Assembly (NCBI GenBank): GCA_949317995.1
Contig: OX439036.1
Span: forward strand, 102,965,891 to 103,029,890
Length of the DNA: 64,000 bases
Direction of reading: 5' to 3'
From: Acholoe squamosa
Lineage: Eukaryota > Annelida > Polychaeta > Phyllodocida > Polynoidae
Part shown: one piece after another, positions 12,301 to 24,300 of the stretch
Position numbering within the stretch: position 1 is the stretch's first letter
How the letters are laid out: the number at the start of each line of letters is the position of its first letter
Translations under genes and position numbers: made by a program
Notes under the pieces: model-generated
Seen by the model: only the letters and a program-made list of their open reading frames with translations
Databases searched by the model: none
What the model was told of the DNA's origin: nothing

Positions 12301-15300
12301 CTCCGACGAGAGATATTGTCTCGCAGAAAGGCTGATGAAGCCAGGGTGAATAAAGAAGTTCGTGATGAACTCGCACTCGAAGAACGTCTGAAGGAGCAGA
12401 CGGAATCGAAATTGCGTACCGCTAGACTTCGAGATAAGCAACAAAGTAGTGAATGCAGCACTACTAGAGTTGCTACTCAAGAGGATCTAGTCGAAAACCC
12501 TGACTACAGAGAGTGGCTTGATCGTGCCATGAAGGAGGTCAAGCAGCTCTTTGCCATCAGCGAGCAACGAGATCTCTCGAAGCCCGAACATACCCGCCTG
12601 GAATTCCTAGTGTCGGAATTAAGACAGGCGGAACGTTCAAAACAGCAGGCTGAGATAGATAGAATGGTGGGGGCAATCGACGACATCTCGAAAGTTGATT
12701 CGAGGTCGCGTCGGACCCTACCTGTTCCTTCGATGCCACGCACCGATGGTCTAAGTGGAGTGATCGGACAGTTCTCGACCCCTACCATGACCCAACAACA
12801 TGTTGATCCGCCCAAATATAGGGATATCAGATTCGAGGCTTCGCGCCTGAGTGACGCCGATTCTGGTAATCCCTGGGGCATGAATCATAGTCGTGCAGAC
12901 ACGACTATGAGAAACATGGGGATGGACCATCAAATACCTAGAAGAGGTACAACATTCGCTCTTGATCAGGTCAGGAGATCAAGCAGAATGTTTGAAAATA
13001 CCTCTATCGGGCATGAACCAGCCCGAACTAGGTCAGTCGAGTGCCCTCCATTTACATGGAAGGACGATTGGCTCCGTTGGTACCACGGATTCAATCACGT
13101 CCGTCGAGTAAATGTATGGACCTCGAGTATGGCATTAGCTCAACTCCTCATGTTACTCCAGAATGGCCCTGCAGCTGATACTGTGTGGCTATGGGAGGAG
13201 CATGGAGATGGGACTTTGGAGGGACTGGTCGACATGGTAACGGAAGCCATGACTTCTAGCCTTCAAGATCCCATTGTTACAATGGAGAAGAGACGCCAAG
13301 GCAAGAACGAAAGCATTAGAGCCTATGGCTTTGCTTTGAGACGTCTTGCCGGCGATGCCTATCCAGGTGTGGACTTCTCGGTTGAATGGCTCATAACCAA
13401 AGTCAACCAGTTGTTCATAGGAGGATTGTATGACGTTGATTTACAACAAGACGTTCTTCGGGAGTGGCGCACTTACATGTCCCTCAAGGATCTCATGGAC
13501 TTGGCAGACGAGTTGTTGCGGAAACGACAACTCCTGCCGAAGTTGGTGAATCCTACCTCGACAAATGCATTGTCGGCGCTGGCCGACGCCGCTTTGGTCG
13601 AGGAGGGACAGGGGGAAGTGTCCTCATACTCGAAGCCCGGGGCGGGGAGTAAGACTAAGAAAAGTCAGAAATCCGCTGGTAAATTGAAAACACCAAACAA
13701 GGCCTCCAAACCCAAGGTACAGGAACAGACCTTCTCGCTGAGTCAATTGAAGAATTTACTCAGGGTTATCGAGGGAGGGGATGTCCCTGGTACTAGCTCG
13801 GAGAAGCCGAGTACCCCTCCGTCCGACGCCAAGTGTTGGAACTGCAAGAAGCAGGGGCATTTCGCACGAACTTGCCCCGAGCCGATTAAAAGTCTACCAC
13901 CTGACGCGACGGAAAACTGAGGCGGGCGGCTCGACGTGGCAATCGAGCTGCCCGACCATCGAAAAGCCAAGGTATCAGCACCTCTGGCACTCCTGATCAG
14001 ACGACAGTAGATTCGAGGGAACTAGGTAAGGTCCCGGTAGGGCCGTCCCAGCCCTTTACCACAGCGGCACCGGTTGATCACCGGTCGGGTTCCGAAGATG
14101 TCGGTGTAGAAAAAGCCTCAATGGCCAAGGAACAGGGCGCTGGCAGCCCGAACTCCGAGGTCGAGGGTTCGACTGGATCGAAAGTGAAAGTCGACGCCGG
14201 GAGAGAAGCCCTGATGCGGCAGCTGGCCAGAGTCTGCGCAACAGAGCTTCCCTCAGATGATCCCTGTCTCTCTTTTCTGAAGAAGAGAGGGATCGATCTG
14301 AGTACTGACGTAGGGTTGAGAATGCTAGCAGGAACCGCCCCCTTGTCGGGGAAACGATGGTACCTGTCTGCAGAGATTCGAGGGCGTTCTCTAGACTTCC
14401 TAATAGATACTGGTGCCAGCCACACCATTGTCTCTCGGGAACTCGCGAAAACGTTAGTAGTGCCGTCAGATAATCTCTACGAGGGAATAACGGCGTGCAC
14501 TGCGTCTGGAGCCGAAATGCGGACCTATGGTCGATTGGTTCTACCTCTTAAGGTCGCATCGACCCACTATGTGTTTAGCCCAATAGTGGCCGATGTGGCT
14601 GACGATGGCATTCTGGGGCTCGACTTCGCGGCATTATACGGTATGATCCTGAACCATAGGACGGGTCAATTGGTCATGACCGAGCCGGTAGAAGAGCACC
14701 ATCAGTGTAAACTGAAGAGAGTGTCATCGATAGCCTCAGTAGCACAGACCACTAGGATACCTGCCAGACATTGGTGCGATGTCTTGGTGAAATCCGACGG
14801 TCTGGAAAGAGACCGACAGGGCATAGTCGAACCCGACCTGAAAACTCTGAGAAGTTTTGGGTTGGTTGGTGAGGCTGCCCTTGTCAGCAATGTCCGTCGA
14901 ACAGTGTTTCCCGTCTGTAATCCACTGAATCGAGACATTGTCCTGGAGAAAGGCCAGGTGGTCGGTACTGTACAGTACGCTGACAGAAATGGTGAACTCT
15001 CTTCACCGAAGGTAGGATCTGTGATCATGCGTCTCGAGCAAGAAGCTGCAGACATCGAGACGGCGGAAATCGCGAGCACCCGCACGGGGGAGCTCCCTAC
15101 CTGGCTGTTAGACATGTATGGCGACACCCACCTGACCCAGCCAGAAGAAAGACTGAAACTGTCCGCCTTACTACGTAAGCATGTGGATGTCTTTAAATCC
15201 CCAGATGAACCGTTAGGGCGCACCGATCGATGTCTGCATAACATCCACACGGGTGACGCACAACCTATCCGAGTCCCTTATAGAAGGATTCCGCTCAGCA

Positions 15301-18300
15301 AGAAAGCTGCGGCGGATGAACAACTTAAGGAGATGTTGGATACGGGGGTGGTTAGGCCAAGTACTAGTCCCTGGTCCAGTCCCGTCCAGATGGTGACGAA
15401 GAAGGATGGGACCATGAGATTCTGCGTCGATTTTCGATGTCTGAATGGAGTGACTAAGAAAAATGCTTACCCCCTCCCGCGCATCGACGAATCCTTGGAT
15501 GCCCTAGGAGGAAACAAGTGGTTTAGTTGTCTCGATCTCCAATCTGGATATTGGCAGATCGAGATGAATCCCGACGACGTCGAGAAAACCGCTTTTTCCT
15601 ACCAGAGGGGGCTCTACGAGTTCGATCGAATGGCGTTTGGTTTGTGTAACGCCCCCGCCACATTCGAGCGAATGATGGAGGAGATGTTGAGAGGTTTGCT
15701 AGGTAAAAGTTGCCTGGTTTACCTCGATGATATCGTCTTCGGCAAAACGACGGATGAAGCAATGGCAAATCTGGCAGAAGTCTTCAACAGGATTCGGGCA
15801 TGGGGACTGAAGTTGAAACCTAAAAAGTGTCAACTTTTTAGGACTTCAGTCGAGTACCTCGGCCGAATCGTGTCTGAACAGGGTATAGAAGCCAACCCGG
15901 GGAAAATTAGTGATGTAATGACTTGGGCTAGGCCCACTACAGTGAAGGAAATTCGATCCTTCATTGGTTTTTGTTCCTACTACCGAGAGTTCATCCCGGG
16001 GTTTGCGGAACTCGTAAGCCCTTTACAGGACTTAGTGATCCAAAAACCTAAAGGTAGTAGAGGTCGTTACGAGGCATTCGCGTGGACGGAAAGAGCCGAA
16101 CATGCCTTTGTCGAGTTAAAACGAAGTTTCAGGGAGACACCTGTGCTTCGATTCCCCACACCCGACGGTCGTTTTATCTTGGACACTGACGCTAGTAATA
16201 CCGCGATCGGGGCTGTTCTATCCCAAGTGCAGGATGGAGCAGAGGTCCCGATCTCGTTTGCTAGCAACACTCTAAGTAAAACACAACAAAACTACTGCAC
16301 CACCAAAAGGGAACTGCTGGCGGTTGTCGTGTACACCAGGAAGTTTAGGCACTACCTCTATGGTGGTAACTTCACTATCCGCACCGATCATTCGTCTTTG
16401 AAATGGCTCCTGAATTTCAAAGAGGCTGAAGGAATGATGGGTAGGTGGCTGGTCCACCTTTCGGAGTTCGGTCTCGAAAACTCTAAGATCGAACATCGAA
16501 GTGGGGCCAAGCATCTAAACGCCGATGGTCTTAGTCGTATCCCTGTGCGGCTATGCCAGAGGTCGGATTGCACAGACTGTGGCAGTCATAATACTGTTTT
16601 GGCAGCTGTAGGTGGTTTAGTAGACAGCCGGGTGGGTGTTGCATTTTGGTCTCTCGATAAACTCATTGATGCTCAGAAAGCGGACGCCGACATCAAACGA
16701 GTTGCTGAATGGCTAGTTAAGGGGGCTAAACCCACTAGGCCTGATGTATCAATCGAGAGCGCCGAGGTACGGAAATTAGTAGGGCAATGGCCTCTATTAA
16801 CCTTCCGTGAAGGCTTGTTGTGTCGCTGGAAAGTCGAGGCGGGTCGAGCTAGACGCACGATTCAAGTAGTTGTACCACGCCAACTGAGGGGCGAGGTACT
16901 CTCCTTTTGCCACGGACACCGAACAGCGGCACATTTTGGTCGTAAACGAACGCTCGAAAAAGTGAAAAGGAGATATTACTGGCCCGGAATGGGAAAGGAC
17001 ATAGGTCGTTGGGTTCGGCATTGTCCTACCTGTTGCCTGGTAAAGCCCGGCGAGGGCATGGGTAAGTCTCCTCTGCACCAAGAGTTGTTCGGGGTGAGAT
17101 TCGGGAGGATAGCTATGGATATCATCTCGGGATTTGCACCCATGCCAAACAAGAATACTTGCATGTTAGTAATCCAGGATTACTTCACCAAGTATGTACG
17201 CGCTATTCCCCTACCAAATCACACGGCAGAGACCTGTGCAGAGGCCTTCGTGGACGAATGGGTTTTGACCTTTGGAGTCCCGTTGCTTCTGCATTCCGAC
17301 CAAGGTCGAGAATTTGAGTCTCGACTCTTCTCTGAGATGTGTGAATATTTGACAATTGTAAAACAGAGAACCAATCCATACAGACCACAGAGCGATGGTC
17401 AGGTGGAAAGGTTCAATAGAACATTGATTCAGAGTCTGACTATGTTGGTAGACAAACATATGGACGACTGGGATGAACAGGCTAAATATGTGGTGTCCGC
17501 ATATAACAGCTCTGAGCACAGTTCTACTGGATGCAGTCCAAATATGATGGTATTCGGGGAAGAAATTCTCATGCCAGCGGATGTGATTTTCGGCTCAATC
17601 GAGAACCCACTCGAAGTCCCTTGTTCCGTCACTTTTGTGGAACAACTTCGTGACCGATTGAGAGAGAGTTGCAGCATGGTAAGAGAAAACCTAGGTAAAT
17701 CTGCGGAATGCCAGAAGGTCGGGTATGACTATAGGCTAAAGCAGAGAAGATACTCAGTTGGGGAACAGGTGGTGAGGTACCACACCCCCCAAGCAGCTAT
17801 GAAGCTTGCCCCCAACTGGGATGGGCCGTTCGTAGTAGATTCTGTCCTCTCTGAGTCGACATTATTACTTCGATCATCCCGCGGACGGTTGCAAAAGAGC
17901 AATGTCGATAGAGTGCGCCGGTGGTTGGGCGTAGAGCTATCACAAACTGTCGAGTTGTTGCAACCACGACTTGATGATGATTCACCTTCTACGAAAAGGG
18001 CTAAGTCTGTTTCTGGACAGGTCGAAATAGAGATCGAAAGGTCGCGGCCGGAAGTTCAGTCTAAAAAACAAACTACGCAGGGTCATCGAAAACGACAGCA
18101 AAAGGCTCGAAAACTGAGCGAGGTGGACGTGTTGGATGCCAGTAAACCATCAAAGCGGCGCCGTGGTCGACCGGCCCGTCGAGATAAGTTGAAAGCATCT
18201 AAACAGCCTTTGAAGGGATGTCGGAAGCCCGACCCCCCCTCGAAGGTGCGAACGACTGAACAAACTTCACATCGAAACGTCTCGATTGAAGTCAGGGATC

Positions 18301-21300
18301 AGTCACTCCAGTCCGGACCTATGACTCGAGCGAGGCTTAAGCGCCAAGGCTCATCAAAGGAACGGTCAGCAAGTGTCGAGGATGAAAGGAAATCCAGAGC
18401 AAACACTCTGGCTCCTACATCCACACCGTCACAAGTGATGGGAGGCAGACGCCGACGGAAACGGGTTAATAGCCCGGTCGGCCTGGCCACATCAAAGGAC
18501 GGCGGGCTAGGAGGGGGTGATAGTAACCCGCCCCGAGGCTCAACACCCGTTCCTATAGTAAAGGTTAGAATCAGGAAAAGTCCTAGATTAAACCCTACTC
18601 AGTAATCGATGATTCGCACAATACTAAGCAGCAGCTTTACTAACCTGTGTTTTTAACGAGGCTTTAAAATAACAGGTGCCGTTCTTGGGTAAATCTGTCT
18701 GTGGACGTGAAGCCGACGGTGAATAAAAAAATTACACAACGAGAAGTCATACGATTGCCTCTTAGTTTGAGACAACCTGATGCTAGAAGCATGGAAGTGT
18801 GGGGCCTCCGACTTTTATTCTGACTGTGAGGATGGGTTCCCAGCATAGGCTGGTGGATTCTGCCCGAAGGGTAGATCCATATTGGAACCATTTTTTTTTA
18901 ATCCCGGTAGTCTGATGAAGGGGGGGGTGCCCAAATTATCCATGTTAATAGTGTTGGAACCCATAGACCGCATAGGAAATAACGGCATATGCAAACATTG
19001 CAACTGGAGAACCAGAGCGTGACGGTGAGGGGAGAGTGAGTCGTTCTATTTTTTGAGCATTACCTTATTTGGTCATGGAATGATGCGCTGTGGACCAATA
19101 GGGTTCGCCCTCCTCGGTCACGTAGGCCCTTCCTCCAATCAGAGGCGTGCGCCACAGGGATAAAAGGCCGCGCCGCACACCTCGGGGGTCACATCTGCGG
19201 CCCTTCTCGTGAGAGTCGGACGCAGATTAGCTGGACTAAGCCTAGCTTATTCCAGCTGGTATACTCCGCCCCGGGGACTTCCTACCTGAGTGTAGGAGGT
19301 CTCCCCTGCCTAAGTGTCGAGGGACACGACCTGCGTGAGCGCAGGTTCGTGTTCTCTCGAGGCTCCAGTCTTCGGTCCCTCGAGCCGCCTGAGTGCGGTT
19401 CGAGGTACATCGAAGGCAACTTCGAGGCTTCGACCCGCCAGAGTGCGGATCGAAATACCTCGCAGATTCTCTTCGACGTCTCGTCCCGTCTGAGTACGGT
19501 TCGAGACCCAGAGTCTTCTCTCTCTCTGGTGGAACCCAGCAGTTCAGGAAGAACCATGGGGTCCTCGTCCGACGAGCAGTCAGGGTACAGCTCTTCGGCG
19601 AGCCATAAGTCGCAGAAGAAGAAGAAGAAGAAGAAGAAGAAGAAGAAGAAGAAGAAGAAGAAGAGTAGTCGTGATCGGCAACCCAAGGTGACCACCAACT
19701 CGTCTCCCCCTGTCAAACCCCCTGTGGCGGCGGAGGACAGCACCCCAGCTGCCACGCCGCGTGTTCACGTGGGAGGCGCGACACTGACCTCGGCAGCAGG
19801 AGCTACCTTCTCCAACGTCGTGACAGGCGCCGACACCCCAACAGCAACCTTGCGTTGGGAGTTGGCACAGCCTGCCTACGGCGATGGCGTCGAACGTGGG
19901 GTCCCGAAGACGTTCGTGGAACGTTGTAAGGGACTTCTACAGATGACGGGCAGCCCTGCTATCGACAAGTTCGGTGAGGCATTTCGTGAGGAAGCGAGTG
20001 CCTACTTGTTCGGCCTGTTTGATAGAACAAACATGGCCATCCGTAACGAGCTCCTTCCGGCTCTTAGGGATGAGGCGCGCCAGACCGTTCAGATGGAGAT
20101 GGACTCTCGTCTGACGGATGTCCGAACGCGTCTCAATAACTTTGAGTCACAGGCCCAATATGATATTACCAAGAGGGATAGTATCATAGAAGGCTGGGGG
20201 GAAATCGACCGCGAATTCTTCAGAGTCTTCGGGGTCCAACTCTCGGAATTGATGAAGGACAAGCACCATGGCGTCCGAACCCTGAAGCCCGTTCGAACCG
20301 AGCCCTCTCGCGAAGCGCAGAGGTACCTCGTCGAGGGTGGAGTGGTCCCTGACGTCAGGACGCTGGCGGCTCAGACGAATCCGTTGAGAAAATTGTCTCC
20401 AAAGATGGACAGTCTGAGCTCGGCTATGACGATGTTGGGCCAAGAGCAGGTGGTGCAGGACAAGCCTGACACCCCGGGTAGGTCTCTCGGTGCCTCCGTC
20501 TACCCACCAGCAGCCCCGTCTTCCTCCTCGGTTCCCTTGATAACCCTCTCGGGAACCACCGAGCCTACACCGCCACCGGTCCAGAGAGTGGTGTCACCGA
20601 GGATCCATCCGGATCTTCATGGCATCACACCTCTGGCCCCGGCGAATGTAGCCGTCTGCCCGGACCCGTCGGCTTCCGACCAAGCAGTAGAACCTGCCGA
20701 GGCGGAACAGTCGATGGATATAGACGGGGACGTCGATGTCGTCGATCATTCTCCAACGCCTCCCCCTGACCAGGGAGACAAGGACGACCGTGAAGGTCAG
20801 GAGAGCGACGACGACGACGGAAGCGACTCAGCAGACTCGGCCGTTCTCCACTCAGATGCTGAGGGGGACTCCTGGGATGCACCCGAGACCTCTAACGAGG
20901 CTTGGAGTACGACAATGGACCGTGAGGCCCCATTGCCGGAGTCGCCGACGTTTTCGGGCCAGCTAGCCGCCAGCGCTTCACATGAGGAGGAGCGCACTGA
21001 TGGAGAGCAGGCTGAAATCGACGCCGCTACAGGGTCCATCTCGGAGGATCAGTAGTATGATACTACTGCTCCTCCTCTTTAGCTTGGATCGCTGACATCG
21101 AACAGAGTCTCGATGCCAGCACGGAACCCCCGGGAACTCGTTCCCGGACGACGGTGTACCCTCCACGAGTGGGGGTACCTTTCCTGTCCCCGGACCTCCC
21201 TGCGAAGCTGTGTGGATCCGACGCCACCCTGGTCTTAGGGCCCGGTGGTGCCACACATCCTCGGCCTCGCGGTCGAAGGACCATCATAGTAGTACTGTAC

Positions 21301-24300
21301 ACTATCGATGGGCTTCCTACGCTGGAAGGAGCTTCTCAACGAGACAGGGAGGAAACGACACGACCCCGGTTGCCATACCCGGTCGTGCCTCCCTCGGATC
21401 GACCAGGAGCAGGTCGTGAAGCAGTGTTTCGACACTGGTCTCCTACGTTGGATGGAGCAACGCCTTATAATTTAACTGTGATAATAATTTTTTTTCTACA
21501 GTACAGTAGAAACTATATTTCTATATATTCCTCTACTGTTTCTGTCGACTATGTCGACAGATCCAGTAGTTCATATTATTATCTAATTGTTTAGACTGAT
21601 CCGGGGTCTCTGAATTTTCAGAGACCTTGTTTTCAGTCTAGTGGGGGGTGGTGTGGTGGTCCCGCGTCGTCTTCGAGGTACCTTCGTGGTCCTCGTGGGC
21701 GACGTCGAGAGCACCTCTATTACCCGACGCCTGGGGGCGCTGGAGTCCAGCGCCACGTCACCACTTGGTCACGTGGCCCTCGACTCCGGTGTATATAAGG
21801 CCGTTGTACGGCCTTCCTCAGGGTCAGTCCAGCCCCGACTGACCATCGTGAGCGATGGTTGGCGGCTGCCCGGCTACCATATTCTAGTACTCCTCTGTGC
21901 TGCTGCACAGAGGAGGCGTATGTGGAATATCAACTGTAGACACTAGAAGGCCTAGTGTCGAACCTGATTTAGAGTTCAAACTCTGCCACCTGTAACTGTG
22001 ATCGAGAACGGCTGATGCCTATGTGTTATTGGAGATGCCCTTAGCATCTCCATTGTATTCACATGGGAGGTCGATTGCACACCAAATCGGACAGTCCAAT
22101 AACCCTTGAGTCGACCTGTGCAATAGTAAATTACCTTATTTGATAATTTCTGTTTAGAAATTTAGCCAAATTACAACTGCTTTATATTGCTTATATGGAC
22201 ACATTATTCATCTTAATTTTGAAAGTGTATACAAAGCTTCGTTTTACTATTTTGTCATATTTTGTTGGTTCATTTTGTTCTTATAAGACTAGTCGTAACA
22301 GGGTGATACTACCCTCCGCCCAGGCATGCACCAATTCAACCCACCCTCCCTACTCAAACCTTGCCTATAGTTAAGTAATTATAGCCTGTACACAGTCTAG
22401 TCCGCATGCACTAATTTAACCCACCCTTCCCACTCAAACCACGCCTAGAATTAAGTAATTATAGTCGGTACACAGTCCAGTCCACATGCACCAATTCAAC
22501 CCACCCTCCCCACTCAAACCTCGCCTATAATTAAGTAATTAGTAGCTATTAGTACAGCGTTCAGAACAGGGAGAAATCGCATACTGTAAGACTGTATATC
22601 AATTTGCAGGGACAGACTGATACCTACACATTGTCATAGTGCATTTAAGACAGGGGTAGCTATACTCTATAAAACAGGACCGTGCTTGCCACTATGAACT
22701 CCCAAACATCATCATATAGGTATATGGGACTGCTAAGGTGGTTAAGTTGCCTTAAAATATCGTCAAATTCCCTTCACGACTGCATTTTGGAAGCTAACTT
22801 TCTTATGCTTGACCATAGGTGAAAATAAACATCACCATGATGATCGCCAGCTCGAAATACCCTTAAATCATAGGTCACACTATGGGAAGACTCCTATATG
22901 AGGTTTTTGACTACCCCCTGCACCCCCTTTTGCCAGTGCTGCACTGGCATGTACCCCCACCCCCCTCAAAAAACCCTTTTTCGACCTCTTCCTGCCTTAA
23001 ACATAGCCTTTTTTTCGCCAGTTGAGCGCAAAACAGGTATCTTTTGGCAGAAGGTAGTGCGCGTCCACACCATGGTAAGGGCACAGGTGGACTGGCTTGG
23101 GCCGAAAAGGCACCTAGTCAAAAAAATTATTTCGCTTATTCTTTTTCGAAACCGATTTTTTAGGGGGTCATGTTTTTTAGGGGGATGAAACACCCCAGAT
23201 TGATACCGAACACTCCATATCCATGCATATTATTTGCATAATTAGCATAATTATGCAGTGTCCTGGTACTTTTCAATATATATAGATATGTGCCATTGCT
23301 CCCTTATAGAATTCATATGCTTGCAAGTATAAACTACTGACTGCACCTAGTGACTAGTGGAATCTGAACAATAGAAAAAAATTACCCTCTCCTACCTTCC
23401 TATAGCATCAAACAAGTTGTTCAATGGAGGCAGCCATTGCTTGATCACATGCTTAAACCTTTTAGATCCAAATTCTAGTTACCAGTGCATTATCACTGTT
23501 AATAAGCTTTACACATCAATACCTGCGCAAGCCCTGTTTGCACTGAATGGATATCTTTCCATTTCTCCATTCTCTTGTGTTTGATTGAAAATGTTGACGT
23601 CATTCTGTGTTTTAATTTGTGTTTTAATCTGTGTTTTTATGGTACATGTATTGAGTTTAAGGCTATAACAGGTTAGTGTTAGTACTAAGGTATGATAGTA
23701 ATTACTCACTATTTGTCAGTGGTTAATCAATATATGTTAGTAATTACTCACTATTTGTCAGATATAAGTCAATATATGTCAGTAATTACTTACTATTTGT
23801 CAACACTCAGTCAATATATGCCAGTTCTTAGTCATTATATAACAACACTTAGTCCACATATGTCAGTAATTACTCACAATTTGTCAGATATTCAATATGT
23901 CAGTAATTACTCACCATTTATCAGCAATTAGTCAATATGTTAGTAATTATTCACCATTTGTTAGCAATTAGTCGAAATATGTCAGTATTTACTCACAATT
24001 TGTCAGCAATTAGTCAATATACGTCAGTACTTAGTCACTCTATATCAGCAATTATCAATACATGTCAGTATTTACTCACACTTTGTCAGCAATTAGTCAA
24101 TATACGTCAGTACTTAGTCACTCTATATCAGCAATTATCAATACATGTCATTATTTACTCACAATCTGTCAGCCAATAGTCAATGTATAACAGAGAAATA
24201 GCCATTGATTCAATTGTGCATCCTGCCTTGACTGGTATTTGTCAAGATATGTCAGTATCTATGGACTATTTGTCAGCAATTAGTTAATATATGTTAGTAA

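Noticed and set aside
11427..18490. Numerous minus-strand ORFs within gag and pol
   Set aside because: Antisense shadows of the long plus-strand ORFs; none has motifs or its own start context.
19349..19555. Upstream 69-codon extension of ORF3
   Set aside because: It overlaps the stem-loop leader; the ATG at 19556 has a much better context. A longer isoform cannot be excluded.
19556..21055. ORF3 as an envelope gene
   Set aside because: No signal peptide, hydrophobic membrane segment, furin-like site or Cys pattern.
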